A stretch of DNA of 38,530 nucleotides from Candidatus Aminicenantota bacterium (GTDB taxonomy: Bacteria > Acidobacteriota > Aminicenantia > Aminicenantales > UBA4085): positions 1 to 38,530 of the forward strand of contig VGJF01000003.1 in assembly GCA_016867585.1 (NCBI GenBank). The letters run 5' to 3'. Shown here piece by piece: positions 1-9,154 of the stretch. A program made the position numbers and the translations under genes. Numbering within the stretch: the first letter of the stretch is position 1; every line of letters starts with the position of its first letter. A model generated the notes under the pieces. The model ran no database searches. It saw only the letters and a list, made by a program, of their open reading frames with translations, and was not told the DNA's origin.

Positions 1-1063
1 CGACCCCGACGTGTTCCAAGCGACGGCCAATTCGCTCTTCGGCCGGCCCATGGTCATCCCCCCCTACATCTATCCGCCCCTTCTCGGACAAATCCTCATC
101 CCCCTGGCCGCTCTCCCTCCCGAGCTGTTCTACTGGGCCTTCTTCGCCCTGAACCTCGCCCTGGCCGGCCTGACCCTCTTCCTGACGGCCAGGCTCCTCC
201 GCCTCGAGGCCCGGCCGAGCATTCTTCCGATCCTCTTTCTCTTCATTCTCCTCCCCGTCAACCGCCCTCTCATCAGCACCTTCTACCACGGCCAGATCAA
301 CCTTCTCGTCCTCGACGCCCTGCTCGCCGCGCTTCTCCTTCGACGGGGAGGCCGACCTTGGCTGTCGGGCCTCTGCCTCGGCTTCGCCGTGATCGTCAAG
401 ATCTACCCCGCCCTATTCGCCCTCCCCCTCCTCTGGTCGAAGAAGGGGAAAGACCTGGCCGCTCTCGCCGCCGGCGGCCTGGCCTTGGTCGGCGCCTCGG
501 CCGCCGCCTTCGGAGCGGCCCCCTGGGCGGATTTCGTCCGCTTCACCGCGGAAACGATGACCGGTCGCTCGACGTCCCCCTATCTCGTCGAATTCGGGGA
601 CGCCGTCCTCAACGTCTCCCTCAAGGGATTTCTCCACCATCTGTTCGAGGTCTTCGCCTGGAACCAATCCGCCGTCGCGCCTCTCTGGGCGGCCTTGACG
701 GCCGTCCTTCTCATCCTCGTCCTGGCCATGCTCCGCGGCCGGCCCTGGACGACGGATTTGGGGCTCCAGGCCTCCGTTCTCCTTCCCTTGACCGTCCTCC
801 TAGCCCCCCTGTCCTGGTCCCACCATTACATCGTCGTCCTCGTCCCCCTGGCCTATCTCTTCCGCCGCCTCCTCTCCGAGCGCCGCTACGGGGCTTTCCC
901 CGGCCTCGCCCTCTCCGCCGCCCTGATCCTCTACACGGTCTCCTGGAAAGGCTTCCCGTTCAACCATGCCCGGACCTTCGGGGGACTCGGGCTTCTCCTC
1001 TTCGTCCTCGTCTTCGAGCGCCGGACGGCCCGGTTCTCGGGGAAGCCGGACGACGGCCCATGA
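1..1063 (+). CDS. GT87 / DUF2029-like polyprenol-phosphate-dependent glycosyltransferase, 5' end outside window (partial)
   Basis: Frame is open to the left edge (DPDVFQATANSLFGRPMVIPPYIYPPLL...); multi-TM hydrophobic protein with GT87-like pattern; ends in an ATGA overlap with the next gene. Confidence 0.7.
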   Translation, partial: DPDVFQATANSLFGRPMVIPPYIYPPLLGQILIPLAALPPELFYWAFFALNLALAGLTLFLTARLLRLEARPSILPILFLFILLPVNRPLISTFYHGQINLLVLDALLAALLLRRGGRPWLSGLCLGFAVIVKIYPALFALPLLWSKKGKDLAALAAGGLALVGASAAAFGAAPWADFVRFTAETMTGRSTSPYLVEFGDAVLNVSLKGFLHHLFEVFAWNQSAVAPLWAALTAVLLILVLAMLRGRPWTTDLGLQASVLLPLTVLLAPLSWSHHYIVVLVPLAYLFRRLLSERRYGAFPGLALSAALILYTVSWKGFPFNHARTFGGLGLLLFVLVFERRTARFSGKPDDGP

Positions 1064-2283
1064 ATTTCCGTTTCGGCCTCAAAGGCCGTCCGGTAACGGC
1101 CGTGACGGCCGCCCTTCTGGCTCTCCTCGGGATTTTCCTCGTCCTCAACCGGTTCTTTTACGCCCCCAAGATTCTCCTCATCGGGATCATCCTCATCGTC
1201 TCCCTGGCCCTCCGGAAGACGGGGCTCCTCCTCCGGGACTGGTTTCCCTTCCTGGCCTTTCTCTACCTCTTCGATAGCCTGCGCGGAACGATCTACGCCC
1301 TGACCTGCCGGCTCCAGCTCCCCGTCCGGGCTCTCTACGTCCTCGACCTCGAAAGAACCCTGTTCGGGACGGTGCCCTCCGAAGCCCTCCAGAAGGCCCT
1401 CCTCCGCTCGCCGCCGCCGGAGTTCGGGCTTCTCGAAAAGATCGCCACGGTCGTCCACGGGACGCATTTCATCGCCTTTCTCTACGTCGGCCTCGTCGTC
1501 TGGCTTCAGCGGCCCCGCTTTTTCGGCGCTTACAAGTCCGCCTTTTCCTGGCTGACCGGCCTGGGCGTTCTCGGCTATCTCCTCGTCCCGACCGTCCCGC
1601 CCTGGATGGCTTCGGAAGTTTTCGGCCTCGTCCCCGGCCTCCAGCACTTCAACGTCATCCTCTACAACACGAATTTCCCCGACCTGTCTGCGGGCTTCAA
1701 CACCAACCCCATCGCCGCCATGCCCTCCCTCCACGCCGCTTTCCCCTGCCTGGCCTTCCTCATTCTCGCCCGCCTCTACCGCGGCCGGGCCCTCGTTTTC
1801 GGACTCTACGCCCTCCTCATGGCCTTGGCCATCGTCTACACGAGCGATCATTATGTCGTCGACCTCCTGGCCGGGTTCGCCTTGGCCGCGGCCTGCTACA
1901 TGTTCGCTTTCCGGCGGCTCGCCGGGAGCGCTCCGCCGCCGGCGACTCGGAGTCCGTGGAGGCCGGCCGCCCTCGGGTCGGCCCTGCTCGCGGCCGGGAT
2001 CGGTCTCGGGTTGGCCAACAAGCATGCCTTCGAGGCCCATCCGGAAGCCTACGACTACGCCTCCGTCCCCCGTTACGTCGATTTCACCGGGAACGAGGAC
2101 CGGTATGCCGGCAACTTCAGCGTCCAGATGTATCTCGGCGGGCATGCCATCTCCCGGGGGGACATCGGGCGGGCGTTGGGATATTTCGAGCGTGCCCTGG
2201 GCCTCGCCGAAGGACGAGCCGAGAGGGCCCGGGCCGAGCTTCGGATCGCCCAAGGCCGGGCCCTTCTCGAGAACCGGAAATAG
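1060..2283 (+). CDS. PAP2/Aur1-like (inositolphosphotransferase-type) membrane protein with short TPR-like C-terminal tail
   Basis: Motifs AAMPSLHAAFP and YTSDHYVVDLLAG (PAP2 phosphatase signature); ATG at 1060 overlaps the upstream stop; C-terminus GDIGRALGYFERALGLAEG is TPR-like. Confidence 0.75.
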   Translation: MNFRFGLKGRPVTAVTAALLALLGIFLVLNRFFYAPKILLIGIILIVSLALRKTGLLLRDWFPFLAFLYLFDSLRGTIYALTCRLQLPVRALYVLDLERTLFGTVPSEALQKALLRSPPPEFGLLEKIATVVHGTHFIAFLYVGLVVWLQRPRFFGAYKSAFSWLTGLGVLGYLLVPTVPPWMASEVFGLVPGLQHFNVILYNTNFPDLSAGFNTNPIAAMPSLHAAFPCLAFLILARLYRGRALVFGLYALLMALAIVYTSDHYVVDLLAGFALAAACYMFAFRRLAGSAPPPATRSPWRPAALGSALLAAGIGLGLANKHAFEAHPEAYDYASVPRYVDFTGNEDRYAGNFSVQMYLGGHAISRGDIGRALGYFERALGLAEGRAERARAELRIAQGRALLENRK

Positions 2284-2286
2284 AAT

Positions 2287-3213
2287 CTATGGCCGGGAAA
2301 GCAACGACCTGGCCCCGGCCCGGGTCAGGTAAACGCCAAGCAAAATGACCGCCGCCCCGGCGATCTGGACCATATGCATCCTCTCGCCCAAGATCCACCA
2401 GGCGAAGACGGCCGTCAAAACGGGGGTCAGGTTGCCGTAGACCGCCGTCCGGGTGTTTCCGATCCGCTGGACCGAGTAGTACCAGATGAGGTAGCCCAGG
2501 ACGAGGCCGAAGAGGGCGGACAGAAAAAGGGCCGACCAGGCCCGCCAGGAGACATCGGCCCAGGCGATCCGGACGACCTCCGCGGCCGTCGTCGGAAAAT
2601 AGGCCGCCGCGCCGACGGCCACGGTCACGGCCGAGAATTGAAGCGGCGAGAGGCGGGCCAGGAACGGTTTCGAGAAAACGGTGTATCCGGCCCAGAGGAT
2701 CGTCCCGGCGAAAATCATCGCGTCGCCCTGGGCGCCGGCCGACCCCGGGGCGATCCCGCCGTTCATCCGGGAGATGACGAGATAAAGGCCGCCAAGGGAG
2801 ATGAAGATCCCCGTCCAGGTCGGCCAGGGGATATTCTCGATGCCTAGGAGCCGAGAGAGAAGGGCGACGAAGACCGGAGAGGTCGAGAGGATGAACGACG
2901 TGTTGGCGGCCGTCGTCCGGCTCATCGCCCCGATGAACAGCGCCTGATAAACGGCGTTCCCCATGATCCCGATCAAGGCCAGTTTCCAGAGGTCGGCCGG
3001 AACAATCCCCTGGAGCCTCCGGCGGGAGAGAGCCAGGAGGCCGAGGAGAACGGCGGCCGTGAGGAGGAGGCGCAGCCCGTTGAACGCCTCGGGAGAAAGC
3101 TCGCGCAGGCCGATCTTGACGAAGCTGAAGTTGACGGCCCACATGAGCACGGCCGCGAGCATCAGGGCATCGCTCAATCCGAAAGCCGGTCCCCGGCTGT
3201 TGGAGGGTCGCAT
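2287..3213 (-). CDS. DMT-superfamily EamA transporter
   Basis: Ten-TM pattern, two EamA repeats; ATG (cat at 3211-3213) gives MRPSNSRGPAFGLSDALMLAAVLMWAVNFSFVKIGL. Confidence 0.85.
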   Translation of the reverse strand: MRPSNSRGPAFGLSDALMLAAVLMWAVNFSFVKIGLRELSPEAFNGLRLLLTAAVLLGLLALSRRRLQGIVPADLWKLALIGIMGNAVYQALFIGAMSRTTAANTSFILSTSPVFVALLSRLLGIENIPWPTWTGIFISLGGLYLVISRMNGGIAPGSAGAQGDAMIFAGTILWAGYTVFSKPFLARLSPLQFSAVTVAVGAAAYFPTTAAEVVRIAWADVSWRAWSALFLSALFGLVLGYLIWYYSVQRIGNTRTAVYGNLTPVLTAVFAWWILGERMHMVQIAGAAVILLGVYLTRAGARSLLSRP

Positions 3214-3233
3214 GGTCGGGCGCGGGGAAGGGC

Positions 3234-3629
3234 TCAGCCGGCCGTCCGCGTTCTCGGGAACGAGGCCTCGACGACGGCTCGGATGCCCCCCCGCGGATTG
3301 AAGGCCCCCTTGACTTCGGCCCGGACGGGCCGGCAGGCCCGGACGACGTCTTCCAAGATCCGGTTGACGGCATTTTCGTAAAAGATCCCCAGGCCGCGGT
3401 AAGCCAGGATGTATTCCTTGAGGGACTTGAGCTCGAGGCACGCCGCCCGGGGGACATAGCGGATCGTGATCGTCCCGAAATCGGGGAGGCCCGTCTTGGG
3501 GCAGACCGAGGTGAACTCCGGGATATCGATCGTGACTTCATAGCCCCGGAATTGATTGGGAAACGTGGCCAAGGCCGGAAGTTCGACGGACAGGCCGGCC
3601 TTCCCCTCTTTCTCGCCGGTGCGGCGCAT
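3234..3629 (-). CDS. queF: NADPH-dependent 7-cyano-7-deazaguanine reductase QueF
   Basis: 131 aa with [22 protein letters not shown] and [13 protein letters not shown]...FYENAVNRI, typical of QueF. Confidence 0.93.
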   Translation of the reverse strand: MRRTGEKEGKAGLSVELPALATFPNQFRGYEVTIDIPEFTSVCPKTGLPDFGTITIRYVPRAACLELKSLKEYILAYRGLGIFYENAVNRILEDVVRACRPVRAEVKGAFNPRGGIRAVVEASFPRTRTAG

Positions 3630-3652
3630 TGGTTTGTCCTCTCGAAAATGCT

Positions 3653-3660
3653 ATTATAAT
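3653..3660. promoter_or_regulatory. Overlapping divergent -10 elements (ATTATAAT) between queF and the DUF6485-like gene
   Basis: tATTATAATc reads TATAAT on + (3655-3660) and TATAAT on - (3658-3653) in the 64-bp divergent gap. Confidence 0.45.
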
Positions 3661-3693
3661 CGAACCTTTCCCCAAGGAGAAGACGGAAGAGCG

Positions 3694-3891
3694 ATGACCG
3701 CCTGCCGCCAAGAAAAGAACATGCCCCGCTGCAACTGCAGCTACGAGCCCTGCCCCCGCAAGGGCGTCTGTTGCGAATGCCTCGCCTATCATTGGGGGAT
3801 GAGGGAGCTCCCGGCCTGTTTTTTCCCGGACGAGGTCGAACGGACCTGGGACCGCTCGCTGAGCCGGTTTCTGAAGACCGTCGCGAAGTAG
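3694..3891 (+). CDS. Small Cys-rich protein, DUF6485-like
   Basis: [55 protein letters not shown]...; dense conserved Cys pattern; ATG at 3694. Confidence 0.75.
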   Translation: MTACRQEKNMPRCNCSYEPCPRKGVCCECLAYHWGMRELPACFFPDEVERTWDRSLSRFLKTVAK

Positions 3892-3894
3892 GCC

Positions 3895-4842
3895 ATGCGG
3901 CCTTCGTTCACGTACGGGCCCGTCCCCTCCCGCCGGCTGGGATTTTCCCTGGGCGTCGACCTTCTTCCTTTCAAGACCTGCTCGATGGACTGCGTCTACT
4001 GCCAGCTCGGCCCGAACCGCCGGACGACGGTCCGGCGGCGGGAGCACGCCCCGGCCCGGGCCGTTCTGGCCGAAATCCGGGCCGCCCTCGCCTCCGGCCG
4101 GCGGATCGACGCCGTCACCTTTTCCGGCTCGGGCGAGCCGACCCTCCACGCCGGACTGGGCCGGATCATCCGGGCGATCAAGCGCCAGACGACCGTGCCG
4201 GTCGTCGTCCTGACGAACAGCTCGACCCTCTCCCGGCCCGAGGTCAGGTTGGCCCTGGCCGCGGCCGACATCGTCATCCCCTCGCTCGATGCGGCGACCG
4301 AGTCCGTCCTCCGGCGGGTCAATCGGCCGCATCCCTCTCTCACGGCGGCGCGGATCATCGACGGTTTGGCCGCGTTCCGGCGGCGCTTCAAGGGCCAAAT
4401 CTGGCTCGAAATCCTTCTCGTCAAAGGGATAAACGACGGCCCGGCCCATCTCCGGGCGCTCCGCCGGGCGATCGCCCGCCTGGCGCCGGACCGCGTCCAG
4501 CTCAACACCGTCGTCCGCCCGCCGGCCGAGCCGTGGGCCAAGCCGCTCTCCCGGCCGGAGCTCGAGCGCATCAAGGCCTCGTTCGGCGGGACGGCCGAAA
4601 TCGTCGCCGAGCCGCCGGAAGGGGGAAGGTCCGCTCCGGCCGCCGGCGGCCTCGAGGGGCGCGTTTTGGGGCTCCTCCGGCGGAGGCCCGAAACGGCCGA
4701 GGGCTTGGCCGTGTCGCTGGAGGCGGAAATCGGCGCCGTCCGGAGCGCGGTCCGAACCCTCTCCGCCTCCGGACGGATCAAGCCCGCGGCTCACGGCCGC
4801 CGCCGGTATTACGAAGTTGTCAAAGACGCCGCCGCCGGCTGA
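3895..4842 (+). CDS. Radical SAM protein
   Basis: CSMDCVYC (CxxxCxxC) cluster motif, GSGEPTLH, SLDAATESVLRRVNRPH; begins 3 nt after the upstream stop. Confidence 0.9.
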   Translation: MRPSFTYGPVPSRRLGFSLGVDLLPFKTCSMDCVYCQLGPNRRTTVRRREHAPARAVLAEIRAALASGRRIDAVTFSGSGEPTLHAGLGRIIRAIKRQTTVPVVVLTNSSTLSRPEVRLALAAADIVIPSLDAATESVLRRVNRPHPSLTAARIIDGLAAFRRRFKGQIWLEILLVKGINDGPAHLRALRRAIARLAPDRVQLNTVVRPPAEPWAKPLSRPELERIKASFGGTAEIVAEPPEGGRSAPAAGGLEGRVLGLLRRRPETAEGLAVSLEAEIGAVRSAVRTLSASGRIKPAAHGRRRYYEVVKDAAAG

Positions 4843-4888
4843 CATCCATCCGGACTTGGGTTATAATGCCGTCTCCCGAGAGAACCCC

Positions 4889-5974
4889 GTGATCAAAGCG
4901 AACGCCTTTCTGTCTCGAATCAGCCCCTACAAGCCCGGCCGGCCGATCGAGGAGGTCGCCCGCGAGCTGAAGCTTCGGGGTGAAATCATCAAGCTCGCCT
5001 CGAACGAAAATCCCCTCGGCCCGTCCCCTCTCGCCCTTCGGGCCATCCGCCGCTTCCTCAAGGACATGTCCCTCTATCCCGACGACAACTGCTACTATCT
5101 CAAGAAGAAGATGGCCGGGCTCCTCGGGGTGACCCCCGAAAACCTCCTCTTCGCCAACGGCTCGGTCGAGATTCTCCCGATGGCGACGCACGCTTATCTC
5201 GGCCCGGGGGACAGCGCCGTCACCGGGGCCGGGGCTTTCCTCTGGTTCAAGATCGCCGTCTGCCATACGCCGGCCGAACTCATCGAGGTCCCGCGGAAAG
5301 ATTTTCGCTTCGACCTCCGGGCGATGGCCGCCGCCATCCGGAAAAACACCCGGCTCGTCTACATCGACAATCCCAACAACCCGACGGGGACGATCGTCAC
5401 CCGGGACGAAGTCGAGGAATTCTTCCGGCATGTTCCCGAAGACGTCCTCGTCATCTTCGACGAAGCCTATATCGAATACATCGACGACCCCGCTTTCCCG
5501 GACTGGTCCGACCTCTTCCGGCGTCGGAAAAACATCCTCATCCTCCGGACCTTCTCCAAAATCTACGGCATGGCCGGCCTCCGCCTGGGCTTCGGCGTCG
5601 CCGACCCGGAAATCATCGACAGCCTGGCCAAGCTCAGGATTTCGTTCAACGTCAACCGCTTTTCCCAAGTCGCCGGGACGGCCGCCCTCGACGACGCGGC
5701 CCACGTCCGGAAGGGGAAAGCCGTCAACGACGCCGGGAAGGCGTACCTGGCCGAGGCCTACCGCCGGCTCGGCCTATTCGCCCTCCCGACCCACGCGAAT
5801 TTCTTCTTCGTCGATTTCGGCCGGGACAGCCGGCCGGTCTTCGAAGCCCTCCAGGGCAAGGGCATTATCACCCGGACGATCAAGGAATACGGCTTCCCCA
5901 ACGCCCTGCGGATCTCGATCGGGACCGAGGAGCAGAACCGGCGCCTCATCCGGGCCTTGGGAAGCCGTCTCTAG
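4889..5974 (+). CDS. hisC: Histidinol-phosphate aminotransferase
   Basis: Class I/II PLP aminotransferase: ISPYKPGRPIEEV, KLASNENPLGPSPLA, NPNNPTGTIV, RTFSKIYGMAGLRLGF. GTG at 4889 is the likely start; the longer ATG start at 4817 would overlap the radical SAM gene. Confidence 0.88.
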   Translation: MIKANAFLSRISPYKPGRPIEEVARELKLRGEIIKLASNENPLGPSPLALRAIRRFLKDMSLYPDDNCYYLKKKMAGLLGVTPENLLFANGSVEILPMATHAYLGPGDSAVTGAGAFLWFKIAVCHTPAELIEVPRKDFRFDLRAMAAAIRKNTRLVYIDNPNNPTGTIVTRDEVEEFFRHVPEDVLVIFDEAYIEYIDDPAFPDWSDLFRRRKNILILRTFSKIYGMAGLRLGFGVADPEIIDSLAKLRISFNVNRFSQVAGTAALDDAAHVRKGKAVNDAGKAYLAEAYRRLGLFALPTHANFFFVDFGRDSRPVFEALQGKGIITRTIKEYGFPNALRISIGTEEQNRRLIRALGSRL

Positions 5975-5993
5975 ATTTTCCCCGCGAGCCAAG

Positions 5994-6515
5994 ATGCCTC
6001 GGCCAAGGACCACGGGAAAGGCCGGGAAGCCGACTTTTCGGTACGAAGCCGTCGGCCTCGTCCGCTCTCCCTTCAAGACGCCCGAAGAGATCCCGGTCGA
6101 ACGCAACGCCGACCCCCGCGGCTTCGACGACGTCCGGGGAAAGCTCGTCATCGACCCCGCCTGCGCCCGAGGCCTCAAGGACATCGACGGCTTTTCCCAT
6201 CTCTTCGTCCTGTTCGCCTTTCATCGAGCCGGGGAAGCCAAGCTCCTGTCCCGGCCGCCGTTCGACACGGAGCCCCGCGGCGTTTTCGCCTCTCGCTCTC
6301 CCCGCCGCCCCAACGCCTTGGGCCTGACCATCGTCAAGCTTGAGAGCCGCCGGGGGCGGGTCCTTCACGTCTCGGGACTGGACATGATCGACGGAACGCC
6401 CATCCTGGACATCAAGCCTTACACCGACCGCGACCGCAGGAGGGGGGCGCGGACGGGCTGGCTGGCCCGGTACCGGCGGCGGGCGGCGGGCCGAGGCCGG
6501 AAAGGAGCGGCATGA
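5994..6515 (+). CDS. trmO: tRNA (adenine-N6)-methyltransferase TrmO (TsaA family)
   Basis: VGLVRSPFKTPEEIPVER, LKDIDGFSHLFVLFAFHRA, RSPRRPNALGLTIVKLE, LDMIDGTPILDIKPY. Confidence 0.88.
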   Translation: MPRPRTTGKAGKPTFRYEAVGLVRSPFKTPEEIPVERNADPRGFDDVRGKLVIDPACARGLKDIDGFSHLFVLFAFHRAGEAKLLSRPPFDTEPRGVFASRSPRRPNALGLTIVKLESRRGRVLHVSGLDMIDGTPILDIKPYTDRDRRRGARTGWLARYRRRAAGRGRKGAA

Positions 6516-8518
6516 GAATTCTCTCCCGGACCGCCTTGCGGGCCGCGGCCGCGGTCCTCGCCCCGGCCGCCCTGGCCGTCGGCCAGGACCTCCTCCGCCA
6601 ACTTGGAGGTTTCCAAGACTTCCTCAGCCGGAGGGTCTCCTCCTTCGACCGATCCGGCGGAAACCGGGACGCCCTGACGATCAAGCCGGGAGAGACGGCC
6701 GTCCTCGCCGACCTCCAAGGCCCGGGGGCTATTCACCACTTCTGGGTGACGATCTCGGCCGAACCGTTCTATGGGCGCAAGATCGTCCTCCGGATGTACT
6801 GGGACGGCGAGACGGCCCCTTCGGTCGAAGCTCCGATCGGCGATTTCTTCGGCGTCGGCCACGGGTTGAACCGCAATTTCGCCTCGCTGCCGTTGGTCTG
6901 CTCATCCGAAGGCCGGGCCCGCAACAGCTTCTGGTACATGCCGTTCCGGAAGTCCGCCCGGGTCACCGTGGCCAACGAGGGCCGAAGGGACGTCGCCGCG
7001 TTCTATTACTACCTCGACTACCGGGTCCTCCCTTCGCTTCCGACCGACACGCCGACCTTCCATGCCCAATACCGCCAGGAGACGCCCTGCGCCGCCGGAC
7101 GGAACTACCTCATCCTCGAAGCCCAGGGGCGGGGCCATTATGTCGGCTGTCACCTCAGCGTTTTTCAAAAGGCCATGGGCTGGTGGGGCGAGGGGGACGA
7201 CATGATCATCGTCGACGGCGAGGACTTCCCCTCCCTCCACGGCACGGGATCGGAGGACTATTTCGCCGACGCTTGGGGGATGCGGGAGAGCCAGAGCCTG
7301 TTCTACGGCTGCCCTCTCCAGGAGGAGGATTTCCAGGCCGGCTCCAAGGCCTCGGTCTACCGCTTCCACATCCCCGACCCCATCCCGTTCCGGAAGTCGA
7401 TCTCGGTCTCGATCGAGCACGGCCACGACAACGATCGGGCCGACGATTTCTCATCCACGGCCTACTGGTACCAGTCCGAGCCGCACAGGCCCTTTCTGGC
7501 CCTTCCGACCGTCGAGGCCCGGCTGCCGTTCGCCCTCGAGCCCCCGCCGAACTTCGTCCTCCCGGCCTGGAAAGAAGCCAAGGCCGACCTCGGACAGGCC
7601 TTCGAAGACGCCGAAAAAGGGCTCGCCTTCAAGGGCGGGCGGCTTGTCCTCTCGAAGTCCTCCTATTACCTCCCGAGCGGGGAGCGGTATCCCGTCTTGG
7701 CGACGGACGGGCCGACATCCCCCTCCGTCCACATCGGCTTTCCGGTCGGCGTCGCCGAGCGCTACGACGTGACCCTCTTTTTCCTCAAGGGGCCGAACAT
7801 GGGGATTTGGCGGCCGACGAGCCTCGTTTCGGCCGGGTCCGACGTTTTGGAGGAACGGCCCGACTTTTCCGGGTACGCGGAAGCGAAGGGGATGGGCGCG
7901 CTCTCGCTGAAGAGCGTGTCCCTCTCCGCAGGCCCAGGGGTTCTCGAGCTGGCCCGCCGCGGCAAGGCCCGGGCCGCTTCCGGGGACGACTTGGCCTTCC
8001 TCGGCCTGAGCCTCGTCCCGTCCGAGCGCCGTTATCTCACGGAGTGGAACGTCATCGGCCCGTTCGCCGCGCCGGACATGGACGCCCTGACCGTCGCCTA
8101 TCCGCCCGAGCGGGAGCTCGACCTCGAGAAATCCTACGCCGGCGGATTCGGGAAGACGGCCGTCTGGCGGAAAGCCCGCGCCGGCGCCGGCGGTTACGTC
8201 AACCTCCTCGAATTCGTCCAGCCGGGGGAATACGTCATCGCCTACGCCCTGGGCTTCGTCGAAGCTCCCTCGGCCACGGAGGCCGTCCTGCTCCTCGGCA
8301 GCGACGACGGCGTCCGGGCCTGGGTCAACGGGGAGCTCGTCCACACGAACGCCGCCTACCGGGCCTCCGCCCCGGACCTCGACAAAGTCGCGGTCCGGCT
8401 GAACAAGGGGAGAAATGCCGTTCTCCTCAAGATCCTCCAGGGGGCCGGGGCCTGGGGCTTTCACGCCCGCTTCGCCGACCCCGAGGGCGGGCTGCGCTGG
8501 TCGGCCGACCGGCCTTGA
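6512..8518 (+). CDS. Secreted DUF2961/GH172-like glycoside hydrolase family protein
   Basis: Signal-peptide-like N-terminus; GPGAIHHFWVTI, RMYWDGETAPSVEAPIGDFFG, GTGSEDYFADAWG are DUF2961 hallmarks; C-terminal galactose-binding-like region. Confidence 0.82.
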   Translation: MRILSRTALRAAAAVLAPAALAVGQDLLRQLGGFQDFLSRRVSSFDRSGGNRDALTIKPGETAVLADLQGPGAIHHFWVTISAEPFYGRKIVLRMYWDGETAPSVEAPIGDFFGVGHGLNRNFASLPLVCSSEGRARNSFWYMPFRKSARVTVANEGRRDVAAFYYYLDYRVLPSLPTDTPTFHAQYRQETPCAAGRNYLILEAQGRGHYVGCHLSVFQKAMGWWGEGDDMIIVDGEDFPSLHGTGSEDYFADAWGMRESQSLFYGCPLQEEDFQAGSKASVYRFHIPDPIPFRKSISVSIEHGHDNDRADDFSSTAYWYQSEPHRPFLALPTVEARLPFALEPPPNFVLPAWKEAKADLGQAFEDAEKGLAFKGGRLVLSKSSYYLPSGERYPVLATDGPTSPSVHIGFPVGVAERYDVTLFFLKGPNMGIWRPTSLVSAGSDVLEERPDFSGYAEAKGMGALSLKSVSLSAGPGVLELARRGKARAASGDDLAFLGLSLVPSERRYLTEWNVIGPFAAPDMDALTVAYPPERELDLEKSYAGGFGKTAVWRKARAGAGGYVNLLEFVQPGEYVIAYALGFVEAPSATEAVLLLGSDDGVRAWVNGELVHTNAAYRASAPDLDKVAVRLNKGRNAVLLKILQGAGAWGFHARFADPEGGLRWSADRP

Positions 8519-8521
8519 ATC

Positions 8522-9154
8522 ATGAAGGGCGATAAAACCCTCTGGACGGCCCGTGAGGCCGGCCTTCTCCGCAGGCTCAAGACGCCCGTTGAAATCCAGG
8601 AATACTTGAACTCGCTGGCCTATGATGCCGCCCCCGGTACGGCTTCCCCCCGACGGGTCCTTCGGAAGAAAAGGGCGAACTGCTTCGAGGGGGCGCTTTT
8701 GGCCGCGGCGGCCCTGCGCGTCCACGGCCGGCCGCCGCTTCTCGTCGACATGCGTTCCCGGAACGACGACGACCACGTCCTGGCCGTATTCCGCCGAAAC
8801 GGGGCTTGGGGCTGCGTGGCCAAATCGAACTTCACCGTCCTCGGCTTCCGCGAGCCTGTTTACCGGACGATCCGGGAGCTGATGGCCTCGTTTTTCGACG
8901 TCTTTTTCAACACGATCGGGGAGAAGACCCTCCGTCATTATTCCGTCCCTTTCGACCTCCGCCGGTTCGACGACCGCGGCTGGATGACGACCGAAGACGA
9001 CGTCAGCTGGATCGGCGACGCCCTCGACCGGGCGCGTCATTATCCCTTCTTGACCCGCGCCCAGGTCCGGAGCCTCGCGACGGCCGACCCCGCCCTCGTC
9101 AAGGCCGGCCTCCTCGGAGCCGATGGCGCGGGGCTTTACAAACCCGGCCGTTAG
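8522..9154 (+). CDS. Uncharacterised protein, possible transglutaminase-like fold
   Basis: 210 aa; NCFEGALLAAAALRVHG (candidate Cys) and DDDHVLAVFRRNGAWGCVAKSN (candidate His); 3 nt after the GH172-like gene. Confidence 0.6.
   Translation: MKGDKTLWTAREAGLLRRLKTPVEIQEYLNSLAYDAAPGTASPRRVLRKKRANCFEGALLAAAALRVHGRPPLLVDMRSRNDDDHVLAVFRRNGAWGCVAKSNFTVLGFREPVYRTIRELMASFFDVFFNTIGEKTLRHYSVPFDLRRFDDRGWMTTEDDVSWIGDALDRARHYPFLTRAQVRSLATADPALVKAGLLGADGAGLYKPGR

Noticed and set aside
3630-3693. preQ1 riboswitch upstream of queF
   Set aside because: The short divergent leader has promoter elements but no preQ1 aptamer-like sequence.
4817-4888. ATG start for hisC at 4817
   Set aside because: Would overlap the radical SAM gene by 26 nt, and the extra N-terminus has no HisC similarity; GTG 4889 fits better.
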